Shown one piece after another: positions 46,701-54,392 of a stretch of DNA of 56,381 nt. Within the stretch, counting starts at the first letter, position 1, and every line of letters begins with the position of its first letter. The notes under the pieces are model-generated. The model was not told the DNA's origin and did not search any database. It was given only the letters and a program-made list of their open reading frames with translations. Origin of the DNA: Lacimicrobium alkaliphilum (GTDB lineage: Bacteria > Pseudomonadota > Gammaproteobacteria > Enterobacterales > Alteromonadaceae); assembly GCF_002591895.1 (NCBI RefSeq), contig NZ_NISX01000025.1:1-56381 (forward strand), given 5' to 3'. Made by a program: the position numbers and the translations under genes.

Positions 46701-47275
46701 AACAGCGGCCGCAGTTTTTTCTGCAGGGCCACAGGCTCCGCCCAGAACGACAACACCAGTTCCAGCAACGGCGCCGGTAACGAGGCAATTTCACTGCGCC
46801 AGAAGTCCTTTACCGCCAGATTCAAATGTTCAGACTCATCCAGGATCAGCACCTGCTGATAACGTTCGCCACTTTCAAAGGCATGTTGTACCAGCGCCCG
46901 CTGACAGAAACTGTGAATGGTGAAAATGGCCGCCTCATCCATCTGCCGGCTGGCAAGCTGCAGGCGCTGGAAGGCCTGCTGAGGATCCTCAACCTCATCG
47001 ATCAGGCGCTGAATCAAGCTGTCATCACTTTTACCGGCATAAAAATCCACACTACAGCGATGGATCAGGCTGCGAATACGGTGCTTCAGTTCGGCGGTGG
47101 CAGCATTGGTAAAGGTTACCACCAGAATCTGATCCACTTTTAAGGGTGCGCACTGATGACCAATCAACAGACGCAGGTACAGGTGGACGATAGTAAAGGT
47201 TTTACCTGTGCCCGCGCTGGCCTCGATCAGCGACTGACCGGATAAGGGAAAGCTCGGTAAATCCAGTGGCTTCAT
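43751..47275 (-). CDS. recB: Exodeoxyribonuclease V beta subunit RecB
   Basis: The 1174-residue 3'-5' helicase and nuclease of RecBCD, which processes double-strand ends for RecA. Walker A ASAGTGKTFT is at residues 19-28; 'AALIDEFQDTDATQFEIF' is motif II, and 'IVTMHASKGLEYPLVFIPF' and 'LFYVALTRAEHYC' are the C-terminal helicase motifs. The nuclease domain ends the protein, with 'GYVDLIF' and 'VYVADYKSNHLGD' supplying the catalytic Asp and Lys residues. It overlaps recC by four bases (ATGA). No ptrA protease gene intervenes between recC and recB, unlike in Escherichia coli. Confidence 0.95.
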   Translation of the reverse strand: MKPLDLPSFPLSGQSLIEASAGTGKTFTIVHLYLRLLIGHQCAPLKVDQILVVTFTNAATAELKHRIRSLIHRCSVDFYAGKSDDSLIQRLIDEVEDPQQAFQRLQLASRQMDEAAIFTIHSFCQRALVQHAFESGERYQQVLILDESEHLNLAVKDFWRSEIASLPAPLLELVLSFWAEPVALQKKLRPLLSQSVQVQEPDEDPQQLFCRYRQCLQQTRDWWLQEQVAEQLLQAGLKKNTLLGKGEVIYRLDDFFRSEEVFFSGHKDGWQVLFPHKVQSAAAKTSKDLSHLNFGPFELLHKLEGELRQALQVSLSLKALAEVRQRLSNNKDQANQLSPDDLLSHLQRALGSRQGADLAGAIRNQYPAALIDEFQDTDATQFEIFSTLYPPQGQHCLIMIGDPKQAIYAFRGADIFTYIQAKRLVDEQRRFTLDTNWRSRHELVEGVNHLFAQSRDGFLFNRDIPFMPVKAADKQTRLLVQGQPRAGICFNYLATEDPKALSAVQSPLVQDCVNQIAGLLQMAEQGEAVIQAKDQQRPLQPGDCAVLVRDKIEADMIRTGLRQANIDSVFLVRRSVFSTQMARDLYILLKAIHNPADERLVKAAMLTEMVGLDAAEFEQWLLDELRWQDLLWQFFHWQKLWQRQGIASALAQMLDSLEIQVSLMRRFDDGMRRLTDLRHLLELLQQQEQQHRGESQLLRWYHQSLLEPDDNHEAQQLRLETDDKLVQIVTMHASKGLEYPLVFIPFACKYSATKEALYHDDENQLRVDFTNADSALERAAYERLAEDIRLFYVALTRAEHYCSLGVWHPNTGGNTKASGLLQTALGNLVIGGTENLHSTILADKLDALADGVNIQYRLIEPALPIILNRQAQQQEQQLSCAVPGNSHYQRWRLTSYSAISQQQDKLPAPGYDEAPITVMPPLPEMHSEQDDRFSFPRGARPGSFLHDVLEHALQPDSPPLAELVEAQAMRYGIEPRWWPVVTSWLSDAMQTPFAEPGLCLSNLEQLLAEMEFHLPVNQIKASAFNAVLNRYRSDLNAHYDFETLNGALKGYVDLIFMYQGKVYVADYKSNHLGDSFADYNTEAMARAMQEHDYELQAILYSLALHRWLQSRLQDYDYDRHVGGACYLFLRGMTAEQKDSGCYFTRPQKALIMALDKLFSGHSRDDNQMEQLELC

Positions 47276-50200
47276 GCTTCACTCCCTGCATACAAGGGCC
47301 CGACCAGCTTTTCACTGACATCGGCAAATTCATCGAAAACAGCCTCAAGATCGGGCCAGATACGCGCAATATGCTGCTCCTGCCCTTCTCCGGGTTTAAA
47401 GTCATTGCCCACATAGGTACTTAGGGTTTTATCTTTATCGCCGGTTTTCAGCCAGCACCAGGCACTGGCAATCAGCAGGGGTAAGGGCCTGCTGTGGCCA
47501 CTGCGCCAGGCTGCAACAAACTGCTGTAAATAGTCCTGCGCCTGCTGCGGGTCTGGTGCTGCAACCACAAAAGGATCTGATTCGGTGCCGACAAATACCG
47601 CCTGAGTGACCGGCTCTTGCTGAGCCCTGAGCAGCAGTAAACGCAGCCACAGATCCAGCTTATCCTGCTCACGTACCTTACCGGAGCGCCACAGCACTAA
47701 CTGATCCTGATACAGATGATCCTGCACGCCCTGTAACAATAATCCGTCTATCTCCAGCTCCAGCAATACCCTGTGCGGGCTATGCTCTCGCCGGAACGCG
47801 GCCAGTCGCTGATTCAGCGCCTCGCTGTCCTGTCGAACCTGATTAAAGGTCAGCCCGGCACTGTTACCCACTGGCAATACGCCCTCGGCACGCATCTGCA
47901 CAAAACAGCCCTGCATGTCTTCGGCTTCTACCAGTCTCTGGCGCAACTGATACCGGCTCAGGCCGTCCAGCGCAAAAGGCTCTTCATCTTCGAGCTGTTG
48001 TTCCAGTGAGGCGAAACGGGCCTGCCAGCGCAACTGAAAAAAGCCCAGCGCCGGATTACGGAAAAATCTCAGCCAGTCTTCTGTGCTCACCTGAGATTGT
48101 GGCTCCACAGGCTGCAACGAGGTAAAAAAGGGTTGTGATGTCGCAGGCTGGCCCAGCAATCTGGCCAGATTCAGGCTCTGAGGGTCATAACTGCGGCCAG
48201 GATCCTGACTGAAATACTGCGGATGGAAGGGCTGCAAATGGGCCTGCTGATGCAGGCGCTCGCGCACAGAACTGCCCTCTTCGGCTGCATACACCTGCTC
48301 ACAGTAATCCAGTAATTCTTCCACCAGTACGCTGGGTACCTGCACGCTGTTGTCACGCTGGCTGCGACCCAGATAACTGATATACACCGCATCGCGCGCC
48401 GACAGCAGCGCTTCAAGAAACAAATAGCGGTCATCCAGACGCCGGGAACGATCCCCTTTGCGCTGAGGCGTCAGGCCCATTAAATCAAAGCCCATGGGCA
48501 TCATCTGGCGGGGATAGTCACTGTCATTCATGCCCAGCAGGCACACCCGCTTAAATGGAATACTGCGCATGGGCATCAGGGTACAGAAATTTACCGCCCC
48601 GGCCAGAAAGCGCTGGCCCACACCGCTTTCCTGTAATTGTTGCTCCAGCGCCTGGCAGAACACCCGCTGTTCAATTTCGCCATCATACTGGTTCTGATGC
48701 CGGGCCAGGCTTTCCAGCGCCTGGCGCAGCCTGAGCAGATAGGGCTCTTCGTCTTCTTCTGCGGCGTAGATGTTTTCCAGATGCTGATCCAGCCAGGCGA
48801 CTTTGTCTTTAAGGGCGCGCGGATATTGGCAAAACTCCAGCCACAAGCCCAGCTCGCGCAGAAAATCCAGCAGCTTGGCCAGTATGCGACTGTCCTGCCC
48901 TTCCATATCGGCATAGGGGGCAATCAGGCCGCTGGTACCCGGCTCAGATTTACCCTCAGATGATCTTCCATGATAAAGGGGTACCGACATGGCATAGCCG
49001 CTGATTAGCCGGATTAACCCCTGCAACCAGCTGTTCTGCCCTTCTTGTGGCAACTGCCAGCGGCTTTTATCCTCTGCATCCAGCCCCCAGCGTATGCCTG
49101 CATCGGCCAGCCAGAATCTGAGCTGTTCAAACTCGGCCTGCGCCAGAGCGAAGCGGCGCATCACCGCCGGTACCTCAAGAATATCGAGGATTTCGGTCAG
49201 TGACAGGCGTTTAAGCTGCAGGCGCATCAGATTGGAGAAACTGATCAGAAGCGGTGATTCCTGCATAGCGCCGCGATCGGAAATCGCAAAAGGAATATTT
49301 CGCTCGCCCTTATGGGCCCCGAATACACCAGGGATCAATGGTGCATAGTCGCTGACATCCGGCATCATCACGATAACATCACCGGGATGCGCCTGTGGAT
49401 TGTGGCGAAAGTAATCCAGCAGATTGTCCTGTAGCACTTCCAGCTCTCTGAGCCGGGAATGGCAGCTGACCACCTGCAGGCTGTTATCGTTGCCCTTAAG
49501 CTCAACTTTGGGATAAGCCGCGGGCTGCACCAGCTCATCGGCCGCCAAAGGCTCGGCGCTGCCCCGATGCGTCAGTTCCAGCACCTCATCCTGCAGATGC
49601 AACAGTAAGGTATCAGGTACCTGCTGAACGAACAGATCCTGCTGCTGTGGCTCAAGCTGTAACAGCAAATCGAGGAAATCCTGCCCCTGCTTACCCCAGG
49701 AGGCCAAAAGCGGATTGCCCACATCCAGATAATCGGCATCGGTGTTTTGTTGTTCCAGCGCCACCAACTGACCTCTGGCATGGCCCTTCTGATCGATAAT
49801 ATCCCCCCAGTAATGGCAACTGGGGTTCAGCCAGTAAAGATAAACCGGGATCTGCTGCGCCAGCGCCTGTAGTACCTGCAACTGCTGAGGCGGCAGCGCC
49901 GAGATGCCGAACACCATCAATTGGGAGGGTAATTTCTGCCAGCAATCCTGCTCATTGAGTGTATCCAGCAGCGCCTGATGCAGATTGGCCCGATGCCAGG
50001 GTGATTCCCCCAGGATTTTGCTGTAGGCCACCAACTCCCGCCACAGTGCGCTCTGCCAGGCGTGTTTATGCATGTCTTCGGTAATAACAGCATCATCACC
50101 CTGCTCCCAGGCCAGGATCCAGTCCGGCCGGTACACCAGGTACTGATCGAATAAATCCGCCACTTTTTGTGCCAGCTGAAACTGTTTTAACTCACCGTCA

Positions 50201-50556
50201 CCGGCCAGGTAATCGGCCACCGGCGCGAACACATCCTGCGAGCATAGCTGCGGCAGCAAGGCCATCAGCTTCCAGGTCATATTGTCTTTGGTAAAGGCTG
50301 AGGATTCAGGAATATCCGGTAACAACTGGCGGTACAACTGCCAGATATAGCTTGAGGGTAACGGAAAGGTCAGATTAGCGGCAATACCAGCATGCTCGGC
50401 CACCTGCAGTTTCAGCCACTGGGCCATACCCGGGCTTTGCACCCATACCACCTGGGGCTGAAACAAGGCCTGTGCGCTTTGTGATTTGACAGCCATGGCC
50501 TGGCAAAGCTGGCCGGCCAGAATTTCCATCTTATTTGACTGTACCAGATACAACAA
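47272..50556 (-). CDS. recC: Exodeoxyribonuclease V gamma subunit RecC
   Basis: The Chi-recognition subunit of RecBCD, about 1094 residues. 'VVWVQSPGMAQWLKLQVAEH', 'AANLTFPLPSSYIW' and 'LFDQYLVYRPDWILAWEQG' are typical of RecC. I place the start at the TTG at 50556: a GGAGG site ends eight bases before it, and the resulting MLYLVQSNKMEIL aligns with the start of Escherichia coli RecC. A TTG at 50571 would overlap that ribosome site. It is the first gene of the recCBD operon; the gap to the divergent P-type ATPase gene is about 240 bp. Confidence 0.93.
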   Translation of the reverse strand: MLYLVQSNKMEILAGQLCQAMAVKSQSAQALFQPQVVWVQSPGMAQWLKLQVAEHAGIAANLTFPLPSSYIWQLYRQLLPDIPESSAFTKDNMTWKLMALLPQLCSQDVFAPVADYLAGDGELKQFQLAQKVADLFDQYLVYRPDWILAWEQGDDAVITEDMHKHAWQSALWRELVAYSKILGESPWHRANLHQALLDTLNEQDCWQKLPSQLMVFGISALPPQQLQVLQALAQQIPVYLYWLNPSCHYWGDIIDQKGHARGQLVALEQQNTDADYLDVGNPLLASWGKQGQDFLDLLLQLEPQQQDLFVQQVPDTLLLHLQDEVLELTHRGSAEPLAADELVQPAAYPKVELKGNDNSLQVVSCHSRLRELEVLQDNLLDYFRHNPQAHPGDVIVMMPDVSDYAPLIPGVFGAHKGERNIPFAISDRGAMQESPLLISFSNLMRLQLKRLSLTEILDILEVPAVMRRFALAQAEFEQLRFWLADAGIRWGLDAEDKSRWQLPQEGQNSWLQGLIRLISGYAMSVPLYHGRSSEGKSEPGTSGLIAPYADMEGQDSRILAKLLDFLRELGLWLEFCQYPRALKDKVAWLDQHLENIYAAEEDEEPYLLRLRQALESLARHQNQYDGEIEQRVFCQALEQQLQESGVGQRFLAGAVNFCTLMPMRSIPFKRVCLLGMNDSDYPRQMMPMGFDLMGLTPQRKGDRSRRLDDRYLFLEALLSARDAVYISYLGRSQRDNSVQVPSVLVEELLDYCEQVYAAEEGSSVRERLHQQAHLQPFHPQYFSQDPGRSYDPQSLNLARLLGQPATSQPFFTSLQPVEPQSQVSTEDWLRFFRNPALGFFQLRWQARFASLEQQLEDEEPFALDGLSRYQLRQRLVEAEDMQGCFVQMRAEGVLPVGNSAGLTFNQVRQDSEALNQRLAAFRREHSPHRVLLELEIDGLLLQGVQDHLYQDQLVLWRSGKVREQDKLDLWLRLLLLRAQQEPVTQAVFVGTESDPFVVAAPDPQQAQDYLQQFVAAWRSGHSRPLPLLIASAWCWLKTGDKDKTLSTYVGNDFKPGEGQEQHIARIWPDLEAVFDEFADVSEKLVGPLYAGSEA

Positions 50557-50796
50557 TGCCAACGCCTCCAAACTGCCTGTTATCTCAAAGTGTCACCTGA
50601 GACTGATAATCTTAACAACCTGATCTGCACGTGGCGATAATTAATATCAATTGCTACAGGTTAAGCCTTTGTGACATCAGGCGAAATGACCGGCAAGAAT
50701 AGGAAAATATGACCTGGATCAGAGCCGAAGCGCACAAACCGGTTAGACTGATACTGTACCCGGAAACTCACCACATTCACGGACCAGAACAAGAAT

Positions 50797-53481
50797 ATGA
50801 CTGACTGGCACACTAAAAGCGGCGAAGAGGTAAAAGACTCACTGCAAAGTACCGCAGAGGGCTTAAGTTCTGAGCTGGCACAACAACGGCTGGCAGAGAA
50901 CGGCCCCAACCGCCTGCCCGAGGTCAAAGGCAAACCCGCCTGGCTGCGTTTTTTGCTGCAGTTTCACAATATCCTGATATACGTACTGCTGATATCCGCG
51001 CTGATCACGGCTCTGCTCGGTCACTGGCTGGATACCACAGTGATTCTGGCCGTAGTGCTGGTGAACGCCATAATCGGCTATGTGCAGGAGGGCAAGGCCG
51101 AGCAGGCCATGCAGTCACTGCGTAATATGCTGGCGCCTACCGCCTCAGTGATCCGCGATGATAAACGCCAGACCATTCCGGCCACGGATCTGGTCATCGG
51201 CGATCTGGTTTTACTCGAAGCCGGTGACAAGGTTCCGGCCGATATGCGCCTGCTAAAAGCCCATAACTTAAGTATTCAGGAAGCCATACTCACCGGCGAA
51301 TCGGTGGCGGTAAACAAAAATACTGATGCGGTCAGCACCGATGCGCCCTTAGGAGAGCGAAGCGGCATGGCCTTCAGCGGCACTTTTGTCGGCGCAGGCC
51401 AGGGCCGCGGACTGGTGGTGGAAACAGGCGCAGCCACAGAGATTGGTAAGATCAACCGCATGCTGGGCGAAGTAGAGCAGCTTACCACGCCTTTAGTTGA
51501 GCAAATGGCCAGTTTTTCCAAATGGTTGAGTGCCCTGATTCTGGTGGTGGCAGGCATACTGCTGATCGTCGGTTACAGCCTGTTAAATTACCCCTTTACC
51601 GAACTCTTTATGATTATTGTCGGTCTCAGCGTCGCCGCGATCCCCGAAGGCCTGCCCGCTGTGCTGACTATTACTCTGGCCATTGGCGTACAGGCCATGG
51701 CCAGACGCCATGCCATTGTCAGACGGCTGCCCAGTATCGAAACCCTGGGGGCAGTATCGGTGATTTGTACCGATAAAACCGGCACCCTGACCCGCAATGA
51801 GATGACGGTCATTCAGGTGCAGATGCCAGCCCGGAACTATCAGGTAGAAGGCTCTGGTTATGCACCCACAGGGGCCATTCTCGATGAACAGCAAAAACCC
51901 TTGCAAAGTACACCGGCGGAGCTGGAGTCTGCAGCCCTTACCGCCCTGCTCTGTAATGATGCGGCGCTGCATGAACAGCAGGGCCAATGGTCGATACAGG
52001 GCGACCCCATGGAAGCGGCACTGTTAAGCTTTGCTCTTAAGGCCGGGCTGGATCAGCAGGACAGCCACAAAGCCTGGCCACGCACCGATGCCATTCCCTT
52101 TGACAGCGAACACAAGTTTATGGCCAGTTTGCACCATGATCATCGGGGCAACGGGCGCATTCTGGTTAAAGGCGCCCCGGAAAAACTGATTAATCTGTGC
52201 ACCAGAGTACAGGGTGCTGACAGCACGAACGAAATAAACAGAGACTACTGGGCTCAACAGGCCCAGGCTATGGCCGCACAGGGCCAGCGGGTACTGGCGC
52301 TGGCCGTAAAAGAAGTGCCCGGGGAACATAACCTGCTGAAGATGCAGGATCTGGATGAGGGGCTGTGCTTACAGGCCCTGATTGGCATTATGGACCCGCC
52401 CCGTGAAGAAGCTGTGGATGCCGTGGCACACTGCCTGTCAGCGGGCATCAAGGTAAAAATGATCACCGGCGATCATCCTGGTACTGCCCAGGCCATAGGT
52501 AAAAAAATAGGCCTGCAAAATACTGACAAGGTGCTTACCGGTGCAGAGATTGAATCCATGGATGACGGCGCACTGGCCTTATTGGTCAACGACGTGGACA
52601 TCTACGCCCGCACCAGCCCGCAACATAAGTTACGTTTGGTAATGGCGCTGCAATCCCATAACCTCACCGTGGCCATGACCGGCGACGGTGTTAACGATGC
52701 GCCGGCACTGAAACGTGCCGATGCCGGTATCGCCATGGGCTTAAAAGGCAGCGAAGCAGCCAAGGAAGCCGCGGACCTGGTTCTTGCCGATGATAATTTC
52801 GCCACCATTGCCGCTGCCGTGGAACAGGGCCGCACCGTATATGACAATCTTAAAAAGGTGATCAGCTGGACCCTGCCCACTAATGGCGGTGAAGCAGCAA
52901 CCATTATTGTTGCCCTGCTGCTGGGCATGAGCCTGCCGATTACGGCGCTGCAAATCCTGTGGGTGAACCTGATTACTGCCACTACCTTGGGGCTGGCGCT
53001 GGCTTTTGAACCCACCGAAGCTGGTACGATGCAGCGCCCGCCAAGGCATCGTCATGCGCCGATAGTATCGGGCGTATTAGCCTGGCAGGTGGTGCTGGTC
53101 AGTTTATTGTTTCTGGCCGGTATGTTCGGCATTTTCAGTTATGCCAACGCCCGCGGTGACAGTCTGGAACTGGCCCGCACCTTAGCCGTGAATACTCTGG
53201 TAATAATGGAAATGTTTTACCTGTTTTTTATCCGTCACAGCTACAGCACTTCATTCAGCTGGCAGGCTATTAAAGGCACGCCGGTGGTGTGGCTGATGGT
53301 GGGTATCGTCATCGTCGCGCAACTGGCCATTACTTACCTGCCCTTTATGCAAAAAATATTCGACACCCGCCCGGTATCTCTCACGGACGGGCTGATCATC
53401 ATAGGGATTGGTATTGGCTTGTTTGTAGTGGTGGAACTGGAAAAGCAAATTCGACTACGGTTGGTACAGGATAAGCCATAG
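50797..53481 (+). CDS. P-type (IIA-like) cation-transporting ATPase
   Basis: An 894-residue inner-membrane pump. It shows the actuator 'LTGESVAV', the phosphorylation site DKTGTLT (Asp326), the nucleotide-binding 'KGAPEKLI' and the hinge 'MTGDGVNDAPALKRADAGIA'. Helix 4 has VAAIPEGLP (Pro283-Glu284) and helix 5 has TNGGE, as in calcium pumps. In helix 6 the motif is WVNLITATTL: the Asn and Thr of the calcium-pump WVNLVTDG are kept but the Asp is Ala (residue 728). The ion is therefore uncertain. It stands alone with its own upstream region. Confidence 0.92.
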   Translation: MTDWHTKSGEEVKDSLQSTAEGLSSELAQQRLAENGPNRLPEVKGKPAWLRFLLQFHNILIYVLLISALITALLGHWLDTTVILAVVLVNAIIGYVQEGKAEQAMQSLRNMLAPTASVIRDDKRQTIPATDLVIGDLVLLEAGDKVPADMRLLKAHNLSIQEAILTGESVAVNKNTDAVSTDAPLGERSGMAFSGTFVGAGQGRGLVVETGAATEIGKINRMLGEVEQLTTPLVEQMASFSKWLSALILVVAGILLIVGYSLLNYPFTELFMIIVGLSVAAIPEGLPAVLTITLAIGVQAMARRHAIVRRLPSIETLGAVSVICTDKTGTLTRNEMTVIQVQMPARNYQVEGSGYAPTGAILDEQQKPLQSTPAELESAALTALLCNDAALHEQQGQWSIQGDPMEAALLSFALKAGLDQQDSHKAWPRTDAIPFDSEHKFMASLHHDHRGNGRILVKGAPEKLINLCTRVQGADSTNEINRDYWAQQAQAMAAQGQRVLALAVKEVPGEHNLLKMQDLDEGLCLQALIGIMDPPREEAVDAVAHCLSAGIKVKMITGDHPGTAQAIGKKIGLQNTDKVLTGAEIESMDDGALALLVNDVDIYARTSPQHKLRLVMALQSHNLTVAMTGDGVNDAPALKRADAGIAMGLKGSEAAKEAADLVLADDNFATIAAAVEQGRTVYDNLKKVISWTLPTNGGEAATIIVALLLGMSLPITALQILWVNLITATTLGLALAFEPTEAGTMQRPPRHRHAPIVSGVLAWQVVLVSLLFLAGMFGIFSYANARGDSLELARTLAVNTLVIMEMFYLFFIRHSYSTSFSWQAIKGTPVVWLMVGIVIVAQLAITYLPFMQKIFDTRPVSLTDGLIIIGIGIGLFVVVELEKQIRLRLVQDKP

Positions 53482-53507
53482 GCGGGTTAAATTCTGTTGG
53501 ATTGGCT

Positions 53508-54035
53508 TCAGATGCTTAATGCAGACAATTGAGCCTGGCCGCTTTTATCCAGTCTGGCATATTCTTGTGTAACATTGATGTGCATATTCACCAAAGCGAC
53601 TTCTTTGATACCGGACTCTATCACCCGACGCTGTTTACCTTCAAACCATTGCAAAACACTGGCTAGATGCCAAATAGCCGTGTTACCAGAATGTACCGGC
53701 GTCGGAAAAGACTGGATGTTCGTAACCATTAACTTACGCATATTCTGACGACTAAATCCCAACAATTCAGCCATATCAGACAGTCCCATCAAATCAGGCG
53801 TTGATTCTATTAATTTTGCATCCGGGATAACACTTTTAACCTGTCTGATTGCTGAAGTTATTGCATTTGCAGCATTCTCTGCCTGCCGGGTAAATTGCAG
53901 AGCAATTCGTCCCTTCTGGCCAAGGCCAATAATGGCGTCATCACAACCAACTTCACCTAATTGCTCAATAAGGTTTTCGTCATCGACGGATTGATCTACA
54001 TATGCAAATTTCAGAGTAAAATCATATTCATTCAT
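53508..54035 (-). CDS. HTH DNA-binding protein, putative antitoxin
   Basis: A 175-residue protein. The N-terminal half (about 1-80: 'YDFTLKFAYVDQSVDDENLI', 'GCDDAIIGLGQKGRIALQF') looks like a small alpha/beta domain. It is followed by a MerR/AlpA-type helix-turn-helix 'GLSDMAELLGFSRQNMRKLM' (about 104-123) and a helical tail. The gene starts four bases after the cysteine-rich small protein upstream, so the two form an operon. The pairing of a small first gene with an HTH second gene suggests toxin and antitoxin, but no family name can be assigned with certainty. Confidence 0.75.
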   Translation of the reverse strand: MNEYDFTLKFAYVDQSVDDENLIEQLGEVGCDDAIIGLGQKGRIALQFTRQAENAANAITSAIRQVKSVIPDAKLIESTPDLMGLSDMAELLGFSRQNMRKLMVTNIQSFPTPVHSGNTAIWHLASVLQWFEGKQRRVIESGIKEVALVNMHINVTQEYARLDKSGQAQLSALSI

Positions 54036-54039
54036 CGCC

Positions 54040-54300
54040 TCACTCCTCAGTGGCCCCTTTACTGTGAACCATACAATTATCCACGACTCTTTTTATCTGC
54101 TTCGCATGATTTGCCGCATTTCTCGGTGAACTCCAGATACAGGCAATGCAAAATTCTCCGCAACGACAATCCCTGTCATTGTATGGGCAATAAATTTTCC
54201 CCCAAGCATGACTTCCACCCACTTCAATTCGCCACCCTTGTTTTTCTGCATACACGAGGGCTTGCTCAACTTCCTTTTTGGAGTGTTTTTTCCGTGTCAT
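54040..54300 (-). CDS. Cysteine-rich small protein, putative HicA-like toxin
   Basis: An 86-residue basic protein. 'ALVYAEKQGWRIEVGGSHAW' resembles the start of HicA-type double-stranded-RNA-binding toxins, in which a Gly-Ser-His (here His31) is catalytic. Unlike HicA it has a cluster of cysteines (38, 45, 47, 51, 54) that could bind zinc, then 'SSPRNAANHAKQIKRVVDNC'. It directly precedes the HTH gene with a four-base gap. A 46-bp palindrome lies 27 bp upstream. The toxin assignment is an inference from this resemblance and the operon layout. Confidence 0.65.
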   Translation of the reverse strand: MTRKKHSKKEVEQALVYAEKQGWRIEVGGSHAWGKIYCPYNDRDCRCGEFCIACIWSSPRNAANHAKQIKRVVDNCMVHSKGATEE

Positions 54301-54326
54301 TGATAAACTCTTTTAGCTGAAGTTTA

Positions 54327-54372
54327 GCCTTGCCAGACAGAGTTGTCAACTGACAACCCTGTCTGGCAAGGC
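54327..54372. promoter_or_regulatory. Long palindrome upstream of the putative toxin-antitoxin pair
   Basis: A perfect 14-bp inverted repeat (54327-54340 with 54359-54372) encloses a second hairpin (54342-54347 with 54352-54357), making an almost continuous 46-base palindrome. It lies between the S10 peptidase stop and the start of the putative toxin gene, both on the minus strand. No T-run follows on the minus strand, so it is a poor intrinsic terminator. Its place in the promoter region of the toxin gene suggests an operator, though it could end peptidase transcripts from the other side by structure alone. Confidence 0.5.
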
Positions 54373-54392
54373 AGTTACATCAATATAATCCT

